Assembly: GCA_002413345.1 (NCBI GenBank)
Contig: DHWU01000007.1
Span: forward strand, 38,985-56,118
Length of the DNA: 17,134 nucleotides
Direction: 5' to 3'
Source of the DNA: Propionibacteriaceae bacterium UBA5174
Lineage (GTDB): Bacteria; Actinomycetota; Actinomycetes; Propionibacteriales; Propionibacteriaceae
Below the pieces are notes generated by a model. The model was not told the origin of the DNA, ran no database searches, and was given only the letters and a program-made list of their open reading frames with translations. Of the stretch, positions 1 through 7,009 are shown piece by piece; the first letter of the stretch is position 1, and each line of letters opens with the position of its first letter. The position numbers and the translations under genes were made by a program.

Positions 1-308
1 ACGTCGGCAACCTGGTCTGCCCGGCAGAATTCGAGGTGGGTGAGCATGCTAAGGCAATGGTCTATGCAATTACCGAAGGTGAAGACAAACCCTTGAAGTA
101 TCCGGTCATGTTTAGGTCAGTCGAAGCGATTTGTATTAACAAAATGGACCTGGCGCCTTACCTCGATTTTGATATGGAGTTGTTCAACCGAAACCTGGCT
201 GCAGTCAACCCGCTGGCTAGGGTGTTTGAGCTTTCGGCGCGTACTGGCGAAGGAGTTGAGGAGTGGATTTCCTGGCTGCTGAGCGGTCAGGTTGAGCGTG
301 TTGGCTAA
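1..308 (+). CDS. hypB: HypB, hydrogenase nickel-incorporation GTPase (3' part)
   Basis: This is the last 101 codons of HypB, read in frame from base 3; the 5' part lies outside the window. HypB is a cytoplasmic SIMIBI-class GTPase that works with HypA to insert nickel into the hydrogenase large-subunit precursor. Visible are the VGNLVCPAEF segment, whose Cys is a G-domain metal ligand in the family, the guanine-specificity motif NKMD, and the G5-like SARTGEG near the C-terminus. The reading frame continues upstream of the GTG at base 36, so that codon is internal and not the start. It is followed by a 145-base gap before the structural hydrogenase genes, so those probably have their own promoter. 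Identification is by recognised family motifs and is very secure. Confidence 0.95.
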   Translation, partial: VGNLVCPAEFEVGEHAKAMVYAITEGEDKPLKYPVMFRSVEAICINKMDLAPYLDFDMELFNRNLAAVNPLARVFELSARTGEGVEEWISWLLSGQVERVG

Positions 309-453
309 ATATCGGCCGAAGCTAGTGCAAAAGACCTAGCGGCGTGGCTATGATGCGTGCGGTCTCATCCGTAATCTTGCGCACCTCGGTTGCGGTGAAA
401 CCAAGCGGGCGGGGGCGTCTCCGATCCGTCAGAGCAAAAGGGAGAGCACGCTC
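309..453. promoter_or_regulatory. Spacer hypB to small subunit, with candidate promoter
   Basis: This 145-base gap separates hypB from the structural operon. A TATGAT hexamer at 349-354 is a good -10 candidate; the matching -35 position (TGCAAA, 326-331, 17-base spacer) is weak. A transcript from there would have a leader of about 90 bases. A purine-rich ribosome binding site (GGGAG, 440-444) lies nine bases before the GTG start at 454. No terminator hairpin after hypB was seen, so read-through from hypB is also possible. Confidence 0.35.
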
Positions 454-1707
454 GTGTTAGACGAATTCAGTGGTTGGGTAGAACCGACCCTCGAAGAGAA
501 CCTGGTCCGGGCGGGCTTCGACCGCCGAGACTTTCTGAAGTACTGCGGCGAACTGGCCGCGGTCTTCGCCGTGGGCGGGACGGCCCTCGGTTCGGCGACC
601 ACCGCCACTGCCGCACCCACCGCCGAGGTGGTTGCCAAGAGCCTGGGTTCGGTGACCAAACCGGTAGTGGTTTGGCTGCAGCTGCAGGAATGCACCGGCT
701 GCATGGAGAGCGTGTTGCGCTCCGGCGGCACCACTATCGAAGAAGCGGTGCTGAAGCTGCTGTCGGTGGAGTACAACGAACTGGTCATGCCAGCGGCGGG
801 TGGGGCGGCCAATAAGGCGTTGGACGACGCGAACGCCAAAGATCACATCCTGGTGGTTAACGGTTCGATCCCGACCAAGGACGGTGGCATCTACTGCACT
901 ATCAACGGCGAATCTGCCCAGATGATCTTGGAGAAGTCGGCCGCGAATGCCAGCGCGATCATCGCGGTCGGTGCTTGTGCGGTGTGGGGCTCGGTGCAAG
1001 CTTCCAAGCCGTACCCGACCGGCGCAGTTGGCGTGGATTCGATCATTAAGGGCAAACCGGTGGTCAACGTGGCTGGCTGCCCGCCCATTGGCGAAGTGAT
1101 CACTGCCACCATCGCCTACCTGTTGACCTACGGCGAGGCGCCGAAGCTGGATTCGCAAGGCCGACCGCTGTTCGCCTACGACCAGCGGATCCACGACTCC
1201 TGCACCCGCCGCGCCCACTTTGACGCCGGGCAGTATGTGCGCACCTTTGATGACGACGGTGCTCGCAACGGCTGGTGCCTTTACGAGATGGGCTGCAAGG
1301 GGCCGGATACCTTCGCACCGTGTCCGATCGTCAAGTGGAACCAGGGCACTAGCTGGCCGATCGGTGCCGGGCACCCGTGCCTGGGTTGCACCGAGAAGAA
1401 CTTCTTCGACAACTACACGCCCTTCTACCAAGAGCTGCCCAATGTTGGCGCCTTCGGGGTTGAAAGCACTGCGGAGAAGGTTGGCTGGGGTTTGGTGGGT
1501 GCGACTGTCGCCGCGGTTGGCATTCATGCCGGCGTGACTGCGGCCAAGCACGCTGCCAGCCGCAAGTCGGCCGAGGGTAACGAGCCGCTGCAAGCATTCG
1601 GTGATTCCGAGCGGGTTTGGTTGCCAAACCCGAAGAAGGTCGAAGCCGAAACCCCGGACGCACCGAGTGCGGACACCACCAGTGACGATTCGAAGAAGGC
1701 GGAGTAA
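454..1707 (+). CDS. hyaA: [NiFe] hydrogenase small subunit, Tat-exported, membrane-anchored
   Basis: 417-residue small subunit carrying the electron-relay iron-sulfur clusters of a group 1 (membrane-bound, H2-oxidising) [NiFe] hydrogenase. The N-terminus has a twin-arginine signal (R24-R25, DRRDFLK) followed by an Ala/Gly-rich stretch with likely cleavage near residue 54. Proximal cluster ligands are C80, C83, C175 and C209; distal ligands H247, C250, C275 and C281; medial ligands C290, C309 and C312, in the APC and HPCLGC motifs. Residues about 342-366 form a single C-terminal membrane helix followed by a charged cytoplasmic tail. The two extra cysteines of oxygen-tolerant enzymes are absent (G82 and S180 instead). 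The GTG start is supported by GGGAG at 440-444. The large subunit begins three bases after the stop. The HydDB subgroup is not assigned; the gene name follows E. coli usage. Confidence 0.95.
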   Translation: MLDEFSGWVEPTLEENLVRAGFDRRDFLKYCGELAAVFAVGGTALGSATTATAAPTAEVVAKSLGSVTKPVVVWLQLQECTGCMESVLRSGGTTIEEAVLKLLSVEYNELVMPAAGGAANKALDDANAKDHILVVNGSIPTKDGGIYCTINGESAQMILEKSAANASAIIAVGACAVWGSVQASKPYPTGAVGVDSIIKGKPVVNVAGCPPIGEVITATIAYLLTYGEAPKLDSQGRPLFAYDQRIHDSCTRRAHFDAGQYVRTFDDDGARNGWCLYEMGCKGPDTFAPCPIVKWNQGTSWPIGAGHPCLGCTEKNFFDNYTPFYQELPNVGAFGVESTAEKVGWGLVGATVAAVGIHAGVTAAKHAASRKSAEGNEPLQAFGDSERVWLPNPKKVEAETPDAPSADTTSDDSKKAE

Positions 1708-1710
1708 GAC

Positions 1711-3462
1711 ATGGCCGAGCAAGTAGCGATTGATCCAATCACTCGGATCGAAGGACACCTGCGCATCGAGCTTGAGGTGGAAAACAAGAAGATCACCAAA
1801 GCGTGGAGCGAAAGCACTCAGTACCGCGGCATTGAAGAGATCGTTCTGGGCCGCGACCCGCGGGATGCGTGGGCCTTCGTGCAGCGCATCTGCGGCGTTT
1901 GCACCTCGGTGCATGCCATCGCTTCGGTCACTGCGGTCGAGAACGCGATCGGCTCTAACCCGCCGCCCCAGGCCAAGGCAATTCGTGATCTGGTGCTGAC
2001 CGCCCAAGAGGTGCAGGACCACGTCATTCACTTCTACCACCTGCACGCCTTGGACTGGGTAGACGTGGTTAGCGCGCTGAAGGCTGATCCGGCCGAGACG
2101 CTGGCCTTTGCGCAGAAGATCGCCAAATCGGCCGGGGTTGATTCCTGGAAGGGCAACACCGTCGAGCGTTTCGCTGAGGTGCAGGCCACCGTTAAGGCGA
2201 TCGTGGACTCCGGCCAGCTGAGCATCTTCACTGGTGGCTACTGGGGCCATCCCGCCTACAAGCTGCCGCCTGCGGCAAACCTGATGGCGGTGGCGCACTA
2301 CCTCGACGCTCTGGAGTTCCAGCGTTCGATGATCCGCATTGTCACCGTCTTTGGTGGGAAGAACCCGCACCCGAACTTCCTGGTTGGCGGCATGGCTTGC
2401 ACTATTGATCGCGACAAGTCGGAGTCGATCAACCAGGTGCAGATCGATCAGATTGCCGACTGGATCGCTGAGGCCGAGGAGTTCGTGCACAAGGTGTACC
2501 TGCCTGACGCTTTGGCCATCGTGGGGGTCTACAAGGAGTACTTCTCCATTGGTGCCTCGGTGCCCAACTACTTTGCCGTGGGCATGTCGGGCGCGACTTA
2601 TGCCGGTGACCCGCGGACGGCCAGCTCCACCTCTCCACACTCCAAGGTCAAACCTGGCGTGATCTTCAACAATGACTTCGCCAATGTGGCCGAGTTTGAT
2701 CCGGCCAAGATCACCGAATGGGTGTCGTCGGCTTGGTACAGCTACGAGGGTGGAGACATCGGCCTGCCCCCGGCTGAGGGCGAAACTAAGGTCAACTACA
2801 CCGGCCCCGCGGTGCCTTACACCTGGGTCGCTGATCACGATCAGTACACCTGGAGCAAGGCGCCGCGCTACGACGGCAAGGTGATGCAGGTTGGGCCGGT
2901 CGCCCGAGTGGTCTTGGCTTACGCCCGGGGCCACGAGCGAACCAAGGCATTGGTTGATTTGGCGGTCAGCAAGCTCGGCATCACCCTGCCGCAGATCAAC
3001 TCAACCGCCGGCCGGGCGCTGTCGCGCTGTGTTGAGGCAGTCACCTCGGTGGAGTCTTTGAGTGAGATCTTCAAGACCTTCGTGGCTGGTGTGAAGGGCC
3101 GCGACTACGACATTTTCGACTCCACGAAGTGGGAGCCGTCCAGTTGGCCAGCCGAGGCCACCGGCTACTCCTTCGTTGAGGTGGCCCGCGGCAACCTCAG
3201 CCACTGGGTGGGCATCAAGGACGGCAAGATCTCGCACTACCAGGCAGTGGTACCCACCACCTGGTTGGCTGGCGGTCGGGACAAAGAGGGCAACATCGGC
3301 CCTTATGAGTACGCACTGTCGGGCAACCAGCAGCATCCGCTAGCGATCAACGATCAGCCGCTGGAAGTGCTGCGTACCATCCACTCCTTCGATCCGTGCA
3401 TGTCGTGTGCAGTGCACCTGCTCGACCCGGAGGGCAAAGAAGTTCAGGTAGTGGTGTCATGA
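1711..3462 (+). CDS. hyaB: [NiFe] hydrogenase large (catalytic) subunit
   Basis: 583-residue catalytic subunit holding the Ni-Fe(CN)2CO site that splits H2. The N-terminal RIEGH motif (E14), the L1 motif RICGVC (C61, C64) and the C-terminal L2 motif DPCMSCAVH (C563, C566, H569) are all intact, giving the four cysteine ligands. The 14 residues after H569 match the tail removed by the maturation protease, probably the product of the hyaD gene downstream. It has no signal peptide, as expected for export together with the Tat-bearing small subunit. The start is ATG at 1711 with GGAG at 1701-1704. Its stop overlaps the next gene's start (ATGA at 3459-3462), showing translational coupling to the cytochrome b. 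Length and motifs are typical of group 1 enzymes. Confidence 0.96.
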   Translation: MAEQVAIDPITRIEGHLRIELEVENKKITKAWSESTQYRGIEEIVLGRDPRDAWAFVQRICGVCTSVHAIASVTAVENAIGSNPPPQAKAIRDLVLTAQEVQDHVIHFYHLHALDWVDVVSALKADPAETLAFAQKIAKSAGVDSWKGNTVERFAEVQATVKAIVDSGQLSIFTGGYWGHPAYKLPPAANLMAVAHYLDALEFQRSMIRIVTVFGGKNPHPNFLVGGMACTIDRDKSESINQVQIDQIADWIAEAEEFVHKVYLPDALAIVGVYKEYFSIGASVPNYFAVGMSGATYAGDPRTASSTSPHSKVKPGVIFNNDFANVAEFDPAKITEWVSSAWYSYEGGDIGLPPAEGETKVNYTGPAVPYTWVADHDQYTWSKAPRYDGKVMQVGPVARVVLAYARGHERTKALVDLAVSKLGITLPQINSTAGRALSRCVEAVTSVESLSEIFKTFVAGVKGRDYDIFDSTKWEPSSWPAEATGYSFVEVARGNLSHWVGIKDGKISHYQAVVPTTWLAGGRDKEGNIGPYEYALSGNQQHPLAINDQPLEVLRTIHSFDPCMSCAVHLLDPEGKEVQVVVS

Positions 3463-4706
3463 CGGTCGAAGAACAGGCCGCTGCGCCTGCCGAGACTGGC
3501 TCGGCCAAACTGACTGTTGGCTCGGTCTTCTGCGCCAGCACCCTGAACTCGGGTCGAGTGTTGGCTATGGCCGCCGCTGCGGCAGCCCCAGGCAGCACCG
3601 ATCCGGTGGACCTGGTGTTGGCTCAGCAGTTGGCTGCTGAGCGTCCCGACATCCCCGCGGTCAACGTGGCTGCCGAAGATGTTGATCCGGCCCGGATCGA
3701 TCGGCGCTACAGCCTCACCCGGGTTCGCAATCTGCAGCGTCCGGCTCAGAAGGGCCACCGTGATGTCGTAGTGATGCGCGGCGACCTGGCGTCGGTACTC
3801 AAAGAGGTGAAGATTGGCCGCGAAGAGCGCGCGGTTGTGATCAAGAACGCCGATTTGTCTTCGCGCCGGGGCAACCGGGCATTGGCGGTGGCAGATGCCT
3901 TGGTGGACGAGAATGACCACGTTGGTCCTTTTCAACTGCACGGGTTCATCGAACTGCGGCCCACCGCCGCGGGCAACTTCGCTGATGACGTGGCAGCCAG
4001 TCCCGATTCTTGGGCGCGGGTGAATGTGTGGTCGGCATCGTTGCGTCTGCAGCACTGGGCGAATGTGTTGTTGATCTTCACCCTCAGCTTGACCGGCTAC
4101 TTCATCATGGATCCCTTCTTCGGGCCGTCGGCAACCGACAACGCCCAACAGGCGGGATACCTGATGGGCTGGGTTCGGGTGATTCACTTCACCGCAGCCT
4201 TCCTTTGGCTACTGGTTGGCATCGCCCGGGTCGTTTCGGCACTGCGTTCGCGGGATCGGTATCTACGTTGGCCGATGCTGTGGCCGCTGAAGAAGAAGGA
4301 GGACTTCAAGCATCTCGGTGAGGTTCTTGGGCATTACGCCTTCTTGAGCGATGAAACCCCGCTGTACCTGGCGCACAATCCGCTTCAGCAGTTGGGCTAC
4401 ACCGGGATGTACGTTGCCGGGTTCTTCCAGATGATCGCTGGGTTTGCGCTGTACGGCATGGCGTCGATGAACACCAGTTGGTTCTGGGGCCTGGTTTCCA
4501 GCCCGATTGTTTGGTTCGGAGTGGGCCCGGTGCGGGTCTTCCACGCCATGATGATGTTCCTGATCTGGATGTTTGTGATCATGCACATCTACCTGGCCAT
4601 CCGGGCAGATTCGTTGGAGCGCCACGGCGGCATTTCTTCGATGATCAACGGTGGTGTGTGGATCCGTCGCGGCTCCAAGCCGATCGACGCACCAAAGATC
4701 GGATGA
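3459..4706 (+). CDS. hyaC: Hydrogenase b-type cytochrome with extra N-terminal P-type-ATPase-N-like domain
   Basis: 415-residue protein starting at the ATG that overlaps the large-subunit stop. Residues about 185-405 are the HyaC/HupZ family di-haem cytochrome b that accepts electrons from the small subunit and reduces quinone. Candidate haem ligands are H199, H243, H362 and H376, with membrane helices near 201-217, 236-260, 313-335 and 357-381, and the family C-terminal SSMINGG motif. The first ~170 residues are unusual, since family members are usually about 220-250 residues in total. Their motif order resembles the nucleotide-binding domain of P-type ATPases: TDPVD (47-51), DPARIDRR (76-83), MRGD (106-109), RRGNRALAVA (136-145), then a closing GPFQLHGFIEL. 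The DKTG phosphorylation motif is absent, and the usual Lys of KGA is R107. The cytochrome call is secure; the N-domain homology is my inference from motif order. Confidence 0.92.
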   Translation: MTVEEQAAAPAETGSAKLTVGSVFCASTLNSGRVLAMAAAAAAPGSTDPVDLVLAQQLAAERPDIPAVNVAAEDVDPARIDRRYSLTRVRNLQRPAQKGHRDVVVMRGDLASVLKEVKIGREERAVVIKNADLSSRRGNRALAVADALVDENDHVGPFQLHGFIELRPTAAGNFADDVAASPDSWARVNVWSASLRLQHWANVLLIFTLSLTGYFIMDPFFGPSATDNAQQAGYLMGWVRVIHFTAAFLWLLVGIARVVSALRSRDRYLRWPMLWPLKKKEDFKHLGEVLGHYAFLSDETPLYLAHNPLQQLGYTGMYVAGFFQMIAGFALYGMASMNTSWFWGLVSSPIVWFGVGPVRVFHAMMMFLIWMFVIMHIYLAIRADSLERHGGISSMINGGVWIRRGSKPIDAPKIG

Positions 4707-4777
4707 TCAATACCTACAATGCTCCCCGGGTCCCGGTATTGCCGGGTCCGGGGAGCAACCCGTTTCAGGCCGAATAG
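4703..4777 (+). CDS. Possible 24-residue microprotein between hyaC and hyaD
   Basis: An ATG at 4703 overlaps the hyaC stop (ATGA), the same junction type as between the large subunit and hyaC. It opens a 24-codon frame (starting MINTYNAPRV, ending NPFQAE) that stops at 4775-4777, 12 bases before hyaD. There is no clear ribosome binding site beyond possible coupling from hyaC, and the frame runs through a strong hairpin. I recognise no family. It may be chance; the overlap geometry is the only support. Confidence 0.22.
   Translation: MINTYNAPRVPVLPGPGSNPFQAE
4721..4756 (+). other. GC-rich hairpin in the hyaC-hyaD gap
   Basis: Arms GCTCCCCGG (4721-4729) and CCGGGGAGC (4748-4756) pair perfectly, and after a small internal loop CCCGG (4732-4736) pairs with CCGGG (4742-4746) around a five-base loop. 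No T-run follows, so it is not a classical intrinsic terminator. It lies in the 83-base gap between cytochrome b and protease genes and could stabilise or process the mRNA, or lower expression of the downstream accessory genes relative to the structural genes. Confidence 0.55.
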
Positions 4778-4789
4778 GACGAGGACAAC

Positions 4790-5356
4790 ATGACATCCAG
4801 CGCCAACCCCCCTGTGGCGAACAGCACTCGTATCCGTCCGGCGAGCGCCGATGTGCGTCCGCCTTTTGAACCCGCGAAGACGCCGATCACGGTGTTAGGG
4901 GTGGGGAACCTGATCATGAGCGATGACGGCGTCGGATTGGCCCTATTGGGGCGGCTTCAAGCAGAGCGGGACGACGTCCGGATCTCCTATGTTGACGGCG
5001 CCACTGGCGGCATGGAGTTGCTCCCGGTGGTTCAGGATGCTGAGCGGCTGTTGATCCTGGACGCAGTGGCCGGGACTGAGGCTGGCACTGTGGTCACCAT
5101 TTCGGGCGATCAGGTGCCGCGGTTGTTAGCTACCAAATTGTCACCGCACCAGGTTGGCTTGCTCGATCTCTTTGCGGCCTCGCGGTTGTTGGGCACTGAA
5201 CCACGCGAGGTTGAAGTCGTTGGCATCGTGCCCCAAGGAGTTGATTTGGGGCTGGAGCTGAGTGCTCCAGTGTCCGCCGCGGTGGACGAAGCAGTGGCCG
5301 CCGCCTGCGGAGTGCTGGATCGCTGGTTGGGCGATCTTGGCGTGAGCGAGGACTGA
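4790..5356 (+). CDS. hyaD: Hydrogenase maturation endopeptidase (HyaD/HybD family)
   Basis: 188-residue endopeptidase of the HybD fold that removes the C-terminal tail of the large subunit after nickel insertion. The family signature GVGNLIMSDDGVG is at residues 37-49. Nickel-sensing ligands align as D46 (Glu in E. coli HybD, a conservative change seen in other members), D91 in LILDAV, and H120 in SPHQVGL. The first ~30 residues are a Pro/Ala-rich extension before the core fold. The ATG start follows GAGG at 4781-4784; an internal start nearer the core cannot be excluded. It ends nine bases from the convergent hypA stop. The substrate is most likely the large subunit encoded upstream, whose tail begins after H569. 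Confidence 0.93.
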   Translation: MTSSANPPVANSTRIRPASADVRPPFEPAKTPITVLGVGNLIMSDDGVGLALLGRLQAERDDVRISYVDGATGGMELLPVVQDAERLLILDAVAGTEAGTVVTISGDQVPRLLATKLSPHQVGLLDLFAASRLLGTEPREVEVVGIVPQGVDLGLELSAPVSAAVDEAVAAACGVLDRWLGDLGVSED

Positions 5357-5365
5357 GTGCCTACC

Positions 5366-5716
5366 TCAGGTGCCAGTGGCCAATTCGGCATAGGCAACCT
5401 CGAATTCTCGTCCGTGGATGAGGTTGCCGCAGCCGACGCCGCACGCCGGGCACGTGAGCGCATAGAACTCATCAATCTCTTGAGTCAGCCCGCAAGCGGT
5501 GCACAGAATTTGTGCTGTAACAACCTCTATCTCGAGGCGGGCAGTGGTCAGCCGAGTGCCTGCGGTTGCGATGGGCCAGGAGCCTTGGAGGGCCTCGGGG
5601 ACTGCGCCGGACATAGTGCCGACTCGCAGTCCCACCACCTCGATGGGGGCGTCGGTTTGGGCGGTGGCCTTTTCGACCGCAGCGACTACCGAGGTCAGGA
5701 GTCCGAGTTCATGCAC
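5366..5716 (-). CDS. hypA: HypA, hydrogenase nickel chaperone
   Basis: 116-residue nickel metallochaperone that partners HypB in delivering nickel to the large subunit. The start is GTG, fixed by the N-terminal Met-His-Glu: H2 and the N-terminal amine bind nickel. The zinc site is C72, C75, C89 and C92 (CTAC and CPAC), with an additional C96. The gene lies on the minus strand inside an otherwise plus-strand hydrogenase cluster, convergent with hyaD and divergent from the large-subunit paralogue, and is separated from hypB, with which it is commonly adjacent. A CATGAT hexamer six bases before the GTG suggests a leaderless transcript, so it is probably expressed from its own promoter. Confidence 0.93.
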   Translation of the reverse strand: MHELGLLTSVVAAVEKATAQTDAPIEVVGLRVGTMSGAVPEALQGSWPIATAGTRLTTARLEIEVVTAQILCTACGLTQEIDEFYALTCPACGVGCGNLIHGREFEVAYAELATGT

Positions 5717-5751
5717 TCCCCAATCATGCCAGCACCGCCTGAAGGCGAGCG
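5717..5751. promoter_or_regulatory. Short divergent spacer hypA / large-subunit paralogue
   Basis: 35 bases separate the two divergent starts. For hypA, CATGAT (5728-5723, minus strand) sits six bases before the GTG, the geometry of a leaderless promoter. On the plus strand, GAAGG (5741-5745) is the ribosome binding site for the gene at 5752. No good plus-strand promoter is visible in so short a gap, so that gene's promoter may lie inside hypA or upstream. Confidence 0.35.
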
Positions 5752-7008
5752 ATGACGCAACGTTGGGTGTTGGACGAGATCGTTGATCCTTTTGGCGCGA
5801 AAGTGCTGGTTGAACGGGCCAGCGATGGCACCGTCAGTTCCGCGCGTTTCGATTTGACCGGACTGCCTCGGGTGGACGCGTTGCTGGCCGGGCAGCTCAC
5901 CACTGAAGTGCCGAATCTGGTCGAGAAGCTCTGCGGTATCTGCCCAGCTGCGCATCACCTCGCCGGGGTGCAGGCGTTGGAGGCCCTCAGCCGGATCACT
6001 GAACTCACGCCGACTGCGGTGGCGGTGCGGCGATTACTTCACCTGGGATCGGCGCTGGAGACCCACGCTCCCAGACTCCTGGCCACTGATCGGGAGGCTG
6101 CGATAACGCTGCGGCGGTTCGGTAAGGCCGCAATGGCCGCAGCCGGATCGCCTGGACATTTTCCCACCACCGCGGTGCCTGGTGGCGTGCGGGAGGCTGT
6201 GTCCGTGGCGGCTCGCGACGAACTTTCTCGCGACGCGGGTGACGTCCTGACTCGCACGGTGGCAGTGGCCGAGCAGGAGCTTTCCAAGGGGATCAAGCTT
6301 CCGGCGTTCAGTGGCGCCGACGTGGCATTGGTGTCGGTGGACGGCTGCCCCGATGTGGTCGGTGCCCGGCTACGGGCGGTGTCGGCTTCCGGCAGCACCT
6401 TGCTGTCTGGTGCGGCCGCGTCGGGTTGGGACAATCTGATTGCTGAAGAATTCCCCGGATCCCCGGCGCCGCGTCCCTATCTGGTGGCGCTCGGGCCAGG
6501 GCAAGGACGCTATCGCGTCGGTCCGGTAGCCCAACTACGGGTTGGTCCGCTGTGTGGTTCGGTGGCAGCTGGCTTGCAGGCTCGCTGGCTGGCTGCTGGC
6601 GGTGATGCTGGAGCGGCTAGGGCGATCATGTGCGTCCAGGCCGCCGAGGAGATGATGGCGCTGCTCGCCGACCCGGCATTGGTCGCTGGTGAAGTTGCCG
6701 TGCCGGTTGCTGATTTCGGTCCAGACCTTGTCGGGGTGGGTTGGGTAGACGGGCCGCGGGGGCTGTTGGTGCATCGCTATCAAAGCGGATCCGACGGACG
6801 CCTCGCCAGTGCCCAGATCCTTACCCCAACTGCCCAGAATGAGCCCTGGTTGGCTGAACTGCTCACTGCTGCGGCCGCCAATTCGACCGACACCGCCGCG
6901 ATGGAGGATGCTGTGCACGAGGCGGATCCTTGCCTGCCGTGCAGTTCGGCGCCAGTCGGGGCGATGGGTCTTCAGGTGGACACGGTCTCGTTGGGTGAGG
7001 GTGACTGA
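5752..7008 (+). CDS. Hydrogenase large-subunit paralogue, probable HupK/HoxV-type assembly scaffold
   Basis: 418-residue relative of the hydrogenase large subunit that is probably not catalytic. It keeps the L1-like KLCGICPAAHH (C61, C64) and an L2-like DPCLPC (C394, C397), but the N-terminal RIEGH motif is replaced by PFGAK. The His that ends DPCxxCxxH is A400, so there is no normal protease cleavage site. It is also shorter than the true subunit (418 versus 583 residues). HupK and HoxV of proteobacterial uptake hydrogenases are large-subunit paralogues proposed to scaffold Fe(CN)2CO assembly; the position between hyaD/hypA and hypC fits that role. Keeping all four cysteines fits holding a metal fragment. 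Identification as a paralogue is secure; the scaffold role is inferred. hypC starts one base after its stop. Confidence 0.8.
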   Translation: MTQRWVLDEIVDPFGAKVLVERASDGTVSSARFDLTGLPRVDALLAGQLTTEVPNLVEKLCGICPAAHHLAGVQALEALSRITELTPTAVAVRRLLHLGSALETHAPRLLATDREAAITLRRFGKAAMAAAGSPGHFPTTAVPGGVREAVSVAARDELSRDAGDVLTRTVAVAEQELSKGIKLPAFSGADVALVSVDGCPDVVGARLRAVSASGSTLLSGAAASGWDNLIAEEFPGSPAPRPYLVALGPGQGRYRVGPVAQLRVGPLCGSVAAGLQARWLAAGGDAGAARAIMCVQAAEEMMALLADPALVAGEVAVPVADFGPDLVGVGWVDGPRGLLVHRYQSGSDGRLASAQILTPTAQNEPWLAELLTAAAANSTDTAAMEDAVHEADPCLPCSSAPVGAMGLQVDTVSLGEGD

Positions 7009-7009
7009 G

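Noticed and set aside
350..460. 36-codon plus-strand frame before the small subunit
   Set aside because: Arg-rich with no family, it overlaps the small-subunit start and is most likely chance in GC-rich leader sequence.
457..2934. Very long (825-codon) minus-strand open frame across both hydrogenase subunit genes
   Set aside because: It is antisense to two genes with fully conserved motifs; its translation is Arg/His/Val-rich low-order sequence with no domain, as expected from GC-rich codon bias.
3459..4013. Possibility that the HyaC extension is a separate gene or a frameshifted read
   Set aside because: The frame is continuous from the ATGA overlap into the first haem helix, and no credible ribosome binding site and start was seen immediately before the cytochrome core.
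3444..4187. 247-codon minus-strand frame under hyaC
   Set aside because: A shadow of the cytochrome gene with no recognisable domain. It also does not explain the odd HyaC N-terminus, which reads well on the plus strand.
5357..5755. 132-codon plus-strand frame opposite hypA
   Set aside because: It is antisense to a HypA with all metal ligands conserved; the Gly/Cys-rich translation has no family.
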